This document shows positions 58,141 through 64,000 of a stretch of 64,000 nt of DNA, piece after piece. The translations under genes were made by a program, and so were the position numbers. A model generated the notes under the pieces. The model did not search any database. It was not told where the DNA came from and saw nothing but the letters and a program-made list of their open reading frames with translations. Position 1 is the stretch's first letter. Every line of letters begins with the position of its first letter. This stretch comes from Lactobacillus sp. LL6 (GTDB lineage: Bacteria > Bacillota > Bacilli > Lactobacillales > Lactobacillaceae): contig NZ_VLLR01000001.1 in NCBI RefSeq assembly GCF_007570935.1, forward strand, positions 992,001 to 1,056,000, read 5' to 3'.

Positions 58141-59079
58141 TTAATTCTTCATTCGTTTAAAATATGTTTTTATTTCTTGTTCATCAAGTTTTAGTTGTTT
58201 TTGTAATTCATCTAAATTATCAAACTTAATTTCCCCACGAGTATAATGATACCACTCAATAGTCATTTTTTTGCCGTAAGCTTCTTTATCAAACCCAAAT
58301 AAATGTGACTCAATATAAATCTTTTTCTCTTGATTAATAGTTACATTGTAACCAACACTAGTCATAGAATTGTACCATTTATTCCCAATTTTGGTTTTAG
58401 TAGCATATACACCAATTTTAGGAATAACTTTTTTATCTTCCCAGACTAAATTTGCCGTTGGAAAACCTAATTTATGTCCATTTCTTTTGCCATGTCCAAT
58501 TGTGCCACTCATTAAATAATGTTGTCCTAACAATTCATAAGCTAATTCCATTTCACCATTTTTAATAGCTTTGCGTATTTCAGTGGAACCAATTTTCTTT
58601 CCATCAAAAGTTTGTTTAGGAACTTTCAAAATATCAAACCTTCCTTTTGCAAAAATTGGCAAGTTTGACATATTCGATATATCCTTTGGTCCATAAGTAT
58701 AGTCAAATCCTGCTACAACAGTTTTAGTATTTAGTTTTACAATAACTTGATCCACAAACTGTTGTCCTGAAATTTCACTGAAGTTTTTTGTAAATGGAGC
58801 TACAATTAAATAATCTACTCCCAAGGCTTCCATTTTACGTGCCTTTTCTGCAATTGTATCAATATATTCAAAATTATGTTTTTCAGCATATACTTCTCTT
58901 GGATGATGATCAAATGTCATTACTACTACAGGAAGTTTTTGAAGTTTTGCAACTTTTTTAGCTTCATTAATTAAGTGCTGATGACCAAGATGAACTCCAT
59001 CGAAGAAGCCTAAAACTAATACTATTTTATTTGGGATAATATTTTCTTTAACTGGATAAGTTAAATGGATGACTTGCAC
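58141..59079 (-). CDS. ribF: Bifunctional riboflavin kinase/FAD synthetase
   Basis: Makes FMN and FAD from riboflavin. 312 residues: nucleotidyltransferase motifs GFFDGVHLGHQHLI (25-38) and IGSTEIRKAI, kinase motifs GHGKRNGHKLGFPTANL and ESHLFGFDKEAYGK. GTG start at 59079 after GAAGGAA. Follows truB, as in many Firmicutes. FAD supply serves, among others, the fumarate reductase in this window. Confidence 0.95.
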   Translation of the reverse strand: MQVIHLTYPVKENIIPNKIVLVLGFFDGVHLGHQHLINEAKKVAKLQKLPVVVMTFDHHPREVYAEKHNFEYIDTIAEKARKMEALGVDYLIVAPFTKNFSEISGQQFVDQVIVKLNTKTVVAGFDYTYGPKDISNMSNLPIFAKGRFDILKVPKQTFDGKKIGSTEIRKAIKNGEMELAYELLGQHYLMSGTIGHGKRNGHKLGFPTANLVWEDKKVIPKIGVYATKTKIGNKWYNSMTSVGYNVTINQEKKIYIESHLFGFDKEAYGKKMTIEWYHYTRGEIKFDNLDELQKQLKLDEQEIKTYFKRMKN

Positions 59080-59099
59080 AATAATTTCCTTCGTTTCAC

Positions 59100-59993
59100 T
59101 TATTCATTTTGGAGGAGCATTAACTTTGGTTGATACCCCTTGGCAGTTTTTTGATAAATTGCCTTAACTCTACCATTGTATCTTAATGCTACACTTTTTG
59201 CATCCGTTTTCAAAGAGATAAGAGCGCCATTTTTTACTTTTAGCCATTTTCCTTCATTTAAATCTATAGTTTCATAGTCTTTAAAGAATGCATCAATTGG
59301 CTGAATTAATTCAGCTGCTCGTTCTGGATTATTAATTATTTCATCAAGTTTGACTGCTTGTCCAATATTAAATCCGGAACTTGCTACCCTTCTTAAGCGT
59401 GTCATTACAGCTGGAGTATTCAATTTTTCACCTAAATCATTAACTAAACTTCTGACATAGGTTCCTTTTGAACATTCAATTTGAAAATTAAAACTTTCTT
59501 CTCCTTTATCAGAATCAAACACAGGTTTTCTAGTTAAATCATATTTATAGATTTCTACTTCACGTTTAGGTCGCTCTACTTCAATTCCTTCACGTGCATA
59601 TTCATATAAACGTTTACCATTAACTTTTACTGCCGAATAAATTGGAGGAACTTGTGTAATTACTCCCTTAAAAGTTTGCATTTTCTCTTGGATTTCCGAA
59701 ACGGAGAAAGGTGCATCTAATTTCTTTTTTTCTAAAATTTTTCCTTCGGTATCATAACTATCAGTTCGATAACCTAAAAGTCCTGACCCAATATAAGCTT
59801 TAGGACGAGTGTGCATCATTTCTATTAACTTCGTTGCTTGTCCAATAGCAATTGGCAATACTCCAGTAACTTCTGGATCTAGGGTTCCAGCATGACCAAT
59901 TTTTCGAATATGAAGGGCTTTTCTAAGATGATAAACTACATCTGCACTAGTCATCCCGCTATCTTTATCAATTACTAAAATTCCATTAAGCAT
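59100..59993 (-). CDS. truB: tRNA pseudouridine55 synthase
   Basis: Makes pseudouridine 55 in the T-loop of tRNAs. 297 residues: [25 protein letters not shown], catalytic [35 protein letters not shown] and [16 protein letters not shown] choose ATG 59993, 7 bases after GAGGAG; the ATG two codons upstream touches that site. Starts just past the terminator of the infB operon, with ribF downstream. Confidence 0.95.
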   Translation of the reverse strand: MLNGILVIDKDSGMTSADVVYHLRKALHIRKIGHAGTLDPEVTGVLPIAIGQATKLIEMMHTRPKAYIGSGLLGYRTDSYDTEGKILEKKKLDAPFSVSEIQEKMQTFKGVITQVPPIYSAVKVNGKRLYEYAREGIEVERPKREVEIYKYDLTRKPVFDSDKGEESFNFQIECSKGTYVRSLVNDLGEKLNTPAVMTRLRRVASSGFNIGQAVKLDEIINNPERAAELIQPIDAFFKDYETIDLNEGKWLKVKNGALISLKTDAKSVALRYNGRVKAIYQKTAKGYQPKLMLLQNE

Positions 59994-60020
59994 ATCCATT
60001 CTCCTCGCATTATAAAAATA

Positions 60021-60048
60021 AAAAAAGACGCTTCTCAGCGTCTTTTTT
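60021..60048 (-). terminator. Terminator between rbfA and truB
   Basis: Perfect 11-base stem AAAAAAGACGC / GCGTCTTTTTT with a 6-base loop, touching the rbfA stop codon. Confidence 0.9.
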
Positions 60049-60413
60049 TATTTACCGTTTCTTTCAGCGTCCTGTTTTCTAACTTCCGCAATTAAACGAT
60101 CAATTTTACTACCATATTTAACTGAGTTATCTCGTTTAAAAATGAGTTCCGGTACTTTATATACTGTCAAAACTTGACCAAGTAAATGACGCATCATACC
60201 CTTAGCTTTATCTAATGCTTCACTTACCTCTTGTTCCTTTTCAGGATCTTCACTTAATAAACTATAGTATATAGTTGCATATGATAAATCATTAGTACAT
60301 TCAACTGCTGTGATAGTCACATCACTTAAACGAGGATCGCGAATATCTTTACGTAAGATTTTTGTTAATTCGCGGAGGATTTCTCCTTCAACACGACCAA
60401 TTCTATGCTTCAT
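60048..60413 (-). CDS. rbfA: Ribosome-binding factor A
   Basis: Late 30S assembly factor. 121 residues of the KH-like fold: MKHRIGRVEGEILRELTKILRKDIRDPRLSDVTITAVE and ELIFKRDNSVKYGSKIDRLI. 29 bases after infB, same transcript. Confidence 0.95.
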   Translation of the reverse strand: MKHRIGRVEGEILRELTKILRKDIRDPRLSDVTITAVECTNDLSYATIYYSLLSEDPEKEQEVSEALDKAKGMMRHLLGQVLTVYKVPELIFKRDNSVKYGSKIDRLIAEVRKQDAERNGK

Positions 60414-60442
60414 GTTTTCCTCCTATTGTATTTTACCTAAAA

Positions 60443-63148
60443 TTACTTTGGCTTAACTTCTTGCATTTCATAAGCTTCAAGTTGATCATCAAGTTTAATA
60501 TCATTGAAGTTTTCAATTGTTAAACCACAATCAAAGCCAGCTTTGACTTCCTTAACATCATCCTTGAATCTCTTAAGAGACGCAACTTTGCCATCATAGA
60601 CTACAACACCGTCACGAATAACTCGGATACCTGAATCACGTGTTACATAACCGGAATCAACAAATGCACCAGCAATGGTACCAACCTTTGATACTTTCCA
60701 AGTTTCACGAACAGTCAAGTTGCCAGTAACCTTTTCTTCATAAGTTGGTTCAAGCATACCTTTCATAGCAGCAGTCACATCATCAATAGCCTTATAAATA
60801 ATGCTATAAAGACGAATATCTACTCCTTCACTATCAGCTTGAGACTTGGCAGTAGCAGTTGGTCTTACATTAAATCCAATAATGAAACCATTAGAAGCAC
60901 CAGCTAAAGTAACATCACTTTCATTAATAGCACCTACACCTGAGTGAATGATATTTACACGTACACCCTCAACATCAATCTTTTCAAGTGATTGTTGTAA
61001 TGCTTCAACTGATCCTTGAACATCAGCTTTAAGAACAATGTCAACTTCTTTCATGTTTTCCTTCTTCATAGTATCGAAGAGGTTATCTAAAGTAATATGT
61101 TGAACATTTTCACGTGATTTTTGTAAAGCTTGTTGTGCTCTAGCTTCACCAACACTTCTAGCTGTCTTTTCATCCTTAAATTCTACTAATTTGTCAGCAG
61201 ATTCAGGAACATCATTTAATCCTGTAATTTCAACTGGTTCTGATGGAGTTGCCTTCTTAACTTGACGACCACGATCATTAGTCATTGTACGTACACGACC
61301 AAAAGTATCACCAACTACAATTGGATCACCAACATTCAAAGTACCTTGTTGAATTAATACATCGGCAACTGGACCACGTCCACGGGATAAACGGGCTTCA
61401 ATTACAGTACCAATAGCCATTTCGGTTGGATTTGCTTTAAGTTCCATGACGTCTGATTGAAGCAAAATCATTTGAAGCAAATCTTCTACATTTTGACCAG
61501 TCTTAGCTGAAATATTAACGTAAATAGTGTCACCACCGTAATCTTCTGGAATTAAATTATACTTCATTAATTCTTCAGTTACGTGTTGTGGATTTGCACC
61601 TGGTTTATCCATCTTATTGATTGCAACAATAATTGGAACACCCGCACTTTTAGCGTGATCGATAGCTTCAACTGTTTGTGGCATAACACCATCATCAGCT
61701 GCTACAACTAAAACAACAATATCAGTAATTTCTGCACCGCGAGCACGCATGTTAGAAAAGGCAGCATGTCCTGGAGTATCAAGGAAAGTAATCAAGCGAT
61801 CATCAAGACGTACTTGGTAAGCACCGATTTTTTGAGTAATACCACCAGCTTCATGAGCTGATACATGAGTATGACGTAAACGATCAAGTAAAGTGGTTTT
61901 ACCATGGTCAACGTGACCCATAATAGTAACTACTGGTGGACGCTTGACTTGATTAGTTGAAGCCTTTGAAGCTTCCATTCTATCATCATAAAGCTTATCA
62001 ATATCAGAGATATCTTCATGAACTTTTTCTTCAGCATTGATGCCGTATTCAGCTGCTAATAACTCAATAGTATCTTTATCTAAAGATTGATTTTGATTAG
62101 TCATGATACCAAGCATAAATAACTTTTTGACAATTTCAGCTGGTTCACGGTGAAGCAGTTTACCTAAATCTTGAGCATTCATACCTTCATCATACATTAA
62201 TGTCTCTGGTAATGGACGTTCTTTTCTTTGAGTTGGTTGCTTCTTTGGAGCTTGTTCATGTTGACGCTTCTTATTCTTGCGTCTACGGCGTTCTTGACGA
62301 TCGGAATGTTCGTTATGATTATTTGCGAATTGATTCTTACCTTTACGGCCTGGTTTACCAGTATTTCTACCATGACCATTGCCACGTTTATTATTGTCCT
62401 TAGAAACTTCAGTATTTAATTCAACTCTAGGAATTGGAGTACTAATGTGAGTGTTATTTCTAGATGAATTTCTATTAGAACTTCTATTTGAGCTTCTGTT
62501 AGAATTATTGTTTCTATTTGAAGCAGATTTAGCACTGCCATCCTGATTTTGCTTAAGGCGTGCTGGTGATGGCTTCAAAATCTTAGGGCCAATAACTTTT
62601 CTTGTCTTCTCAGCCTTAGGGGTTTCCTTAGCTGCATTCGTCTTATTATTCTTTGGTTGAGTGTCTTTATTTGGATTCTTCAATTGTTCGTGATATTCTT
62701 TTTTCGTTCTCTGTGCTTGTTCATTTAATGAACTTTCTTCAGCACGTTGCTTCTGTTTAAACTGCTTAAGTAAATCGCGAGCTGCCGGTTTAGAATTGCG
62801 ATTTTTATGGTTATTTGTTTGACCATTATTATCGTGATTTTGACTGCGGCGATTATTATTACGTCTTCTACGGTTTTTATGGTTAGAATTATTACTTTCA
62901 GATTCCTTTTCGTTTTTACGAATTGAAGAAATTGAAACTTTTATCTTACTGTTTTTATTAGAAGACTTCTCTTGCTTTTTAGCGGGAGCGGAGTTCTGAA
63001 AACTACCTTTTAATCGATTCGCTTGGGAATCTTCTATTGATGACATATGATTTTTTACATCAAAGCCGAGGTCCTTTGCTTTATCAACCACAACTTTATT
63101 ATCGATGCCTAATTCTTTTGCGACTTCATAAATTCGTTTTTTAGTCAT
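60443..63148 (-). CDS. infB: Translation initiation factor IF-2
   Basis: GTPase that places initiator tRNA on the ribosome. 901 residues: IF2N domain ([22 protein letters not shown]), a long Asn/Arg/Lys-rich linker (about 45-310), second IF2N, G domain with [42 protein letters not shown], and C-terminal domains with [17 protein letters not shown] 63148 follows AAGGAGTGTGATTAG. Confidence 0.97.
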   Translation of the reverse strand: MTKKRIYEVAKELGIDNKVVVDKAKDLGFDVKNHMSSIEDSQANRLKGSFQNSAPAKKQEKSSNKNSKIKVSISSIRKNEKESESNNSNHKNRRRRNNNRRSQNHDNNGQTNNHKNRNSKPAARDLLKQFKQKQRAEESSLNEQAQRTKKEYHEQLKNPNKDTQPKNNKTNAAKETPKAEKTRKVIGPKILKPSPARLKQNQDGSAKSASNRNNNSNRSSNRSSNRNSSRNNTHISTPIPRVELNTEVSKDNNKRGNGHGRNTGKPGRKGKNQFANNHNEHSDRQERRRRKNKKRQHEQAPKKQPTQRKERPLPETLMYDEGMNAQDLGKLLHREPAEIVKKLFMLGIMTNQNQSLDKDTIELLAAEYGINAEEKVHEDISDIDKLYDDRMEASKASTNQVKRPPVVTIMGHVDHGKTTLLDRLRHTHVSAHEAGGITQKIGAYQVRLDDRLITFLDTPGHAAFSNMRARGAEITDIVVLVVAADDGVMPQTVEAIDHAKSAGVPIIVAINKMDKPGANPQHVTEELMKYNLIPEDYGGDTIYVNISAKTGQNVEDLLQMILLQSDVMELKANPTEMAIGTVIEARLSRGRGPVADVLIQQGTLNVGDPIVVGDTFGRVRTMTNDRGRQVKKATPSEPVEITGLNDVPESADKLVEFKDEKTARSVGEARAQQALQKSRENVQHITLDNLFDTMKKENMKEVDIVLKADVQGSVEALQQSLEKIDVEGVRVNIIHSGVGAINESDVTLAGASNGFIIGFNVRPTATAKSQADSEGVDIRLYSIIYKAIDDVTAAMKGMLEPTYEEKVTGNLTVRETWKVSKVGTIAGAFVDSGYVTRDSGIRVIRDGVVVYDGKVASLKRFKDDVKEVKAGFDCGLTIENFNDIKLDDQLEAYEMQEVKPK

Positions 63149-63152
63149 CTAA

Positions 63153-63464
63153 TCACACTCCTTCATTAATCTTCTTAGCTAATGCTTTATAAAAACCAAC
63201 ATCAGTTAAAGCTATTACTTTACGCTTTTTGCCTATGGCGTTAGAGAGCTCTTCATATGTAAAAATATTAATAATAGGAATATTTTTATTTTTAGCTGCT
63301 CGAATAACTTTTTCAGCTGTATTTTTTTGAACGTCATTAGCTAAAATAACTGCTACAACTTTACCTTTTTTGATTGAGCCGATAACGGTCTCAGTTCCTG
63401 TAACAAGTTTGCGAGCACGTTCAGCTAAACCAAGAAAATTTATTGCTTTTTGTTTTTCTTGCAA
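63153..63464 (-). CDS. L7Ae-family ribosomal-type protein (YlxQ)
   Basis: Small RNA-binding protein of the L7Ae/L30e fold, 103 residues (INFLGLAERARKLVTGTETVIGSIKKGK, VILANDVQKNTAEKVIRAA). Its usual partner genes, nusA-ylxR and infB, are on either side. TTG start at 63464; the ribosome site GGTGAT lies in the end of the preceding gene. Confidence 0.92.
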   Translation of the reverse strand: MQEKQKAINFLGLAERARKLVTGTETVIGSIKKGKVVAVILANDVQKNTAEKVIRAAKNKNIPIINIFTYEELSNAIGKKRKVIALTDVGFYKALAKKINEGV

Positions 63465-63466
63465 TC

Positions 63467-63763
63467 TTATTTATCACCAAATAATTCTTTTCTAGCCTTT
63501 TGATGATCAACATAAGAATAGAGTTCTTCATAAAAACTTTCAGGAATTGTGGTTCCTAAGCTTTTTTCTAAAGCACGCTTTTCTTTTGCTTCTTCAATCT
63601 TGGCAGGATCAAGGGATACATATGCGCCACGACCCGGCTTTTTTCCTGTTGGATCAACAGAAATATTTTTTTCTTTATCAATCACAACCCTTACTAATTC
63701 TTTTTTAGGTTGCATTGTATTAGTAAGCAGGTCTTTGCGCATTGGAATTTTTCTTTTTTTCAA
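63467..63763 (-). CDS. YlxR (DUF448) RNA-binding protein
   Basis: 98-residue protein with the DUF448 motifs KKRKIPMRKDLLTNTMQPKKELVRVV and DPTGKKPGRGAYVS. YlxR proteins have been linked to RNase P and glucose-responsive regulation in other Firmicutes. I choose TTG 63763 by analogy with family length and because AGGATTGGTGAT precedes it; a TTG four codons upstream is possible. Confidence 0.9.
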   Translation of the reverse strand: MKKRKIPMRKDLLTNTMQPKKELVRVVIDKEKNISVDPTGKKPGRGAYVSLDPAKIEEAKEKRALEKSLGTTIPESFYEELYSYVDHQKARKELFGDK

Positions 63764-63782
63764 AAAGATCACCAATCCTTAC

Positions 63783-64000
63783 TTATTTTTCAGTATTTTT
63801 TACTTCTACATTTTCTTGAGTTGCTTCATCCATGGATTCAGAAGATGGAGTTTCTGCAGTTAATTCATCTGTATCAGCAGCAGTTTCAGTATTGTCTGAG
63901 CTTTTAGCAGCTTCATCTACAAATTCAACTTCAGATTCTGGTCGAATGTCAATCTTATAGCCAGTAAGCCGGGCAGCTAAACGTACATTTTGTCCTTTTT
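63783..64000 (-). CDS. nusA: Transcription termination/antitermination protein NusA (C-terminal end)
   Basis: The last 72 residues: KGQNVRLAARLTGYKIDIRP closes the second KH domain, followed by an acidic Ser/Thr/Glu-rich tail ending NVEVKNTEK. The gene continues past the right edge. Starts the nusA-ylxR-ylxQ-infB-rbfA operon. Confidence 0.93.
   Translation of the reverse strand, partial: KGQNVRLAARLTGYKIDIRPESEVEFVDEAAKSSDNTETAADTDELTAETPSSESMDEATQENVEVKNTEK

Noticed and set aside
62200-62419. Plus-strand open frames within infB
   Set aside because: Shadows of the Arg/Asn-rich linker of IF-2.

Overview
The window is about 64 kb of low-G+C Firmicute chromosome. Gene content points to a host-adapted Lactobacillus of the gasseri/johnsonii type: an L-lactate dehydrogenase, a giant YSIRK/LPXTG adhesin built from Rib-like and Muc_B2-like repeats, a bile-salt-hydrolase family enzyme, many TTG and GTG starts with strong Shine-Dalgarno sequences, a tRNA-sensing (T-box) leader on methionine uptake, and CIRCE/HrcA control of chaperones. 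The species is an inference; no marker here fixes it. I found no insertion sequence, prophage or CRISPR array.

Layout. 1-365 is the start of ldh (it runs off the left edge). 597-16922 is one gene for a 5,441-residue wall-anchored surface protein. 17174-19981 is a fumarase/fumarate-reductase pair whose promoter has the same architecture as the ldh promoter. 20520-22779 (plus strand) carries a secreted SEC10/PgrA-type protein and a nucleoside transporter. 22845-25715 is the metQ-metN-metI methionine uptake operon behind a T-box leader. 25819-31453 holds a CtpE-like P-type ATPase, the thyA-folA-small-membrane-protein operon and an amino-acid permease. 31588-35471 has a LacI-type regulator, tRNA-Ser(CGA), a bile-salt-hydrolase homologue, a PAP2 phosphatase and a DegV protein. 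35708-41877 contains an enolase with a structured leader, a LysR regulator divergent from a P3A-like P-type ATPase, and a cardiolipin synthase. 41921-43352 has a GNAT acetyltransferase and a CitG-like protein.

43421-53683 is a long minus-strand housekeeping block: the heat-shock operon hrcA-grpE-dnaK-dnaJ (two CIRCE elements), then lepA, a class A sortase wedged between lepA and recJ with overlapping ends, recJ and apt. 53790-56305 is an ABC transporter with a LytTR regulator and a DUF3021 membrane protein, resembling the LytTR Regulatory Systems of streptococci. 56413-57909 is an Lsa/Vga-like ABC-F protein with an attenuator-like leader and a possible 6-codon upstream ORF. 58141-64000 is ribF-truB and the nusA-ylxR-ylxQ-infB-rbfA translation operon (nusA runs off the right edge).

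How parts fit together. The adhesin needs the sortase encoded 30 kb away. ldh and fum/frd both dispose of reducing equivalents at the pyruvate/malate node and share a promoter design with a CcpA-box-like sequence in the spacer. The most interesting leads are the ABC-F leader, the LytTR/DUF3021/ABC cassette, the mosaic repeat architecture of the adhesin, and substitutions at key positions in the bile-salt-hydrolase homologue (Ala79), the P3A-like ATPase (Asn612), DegV (missing His) and the CitG-like protein.
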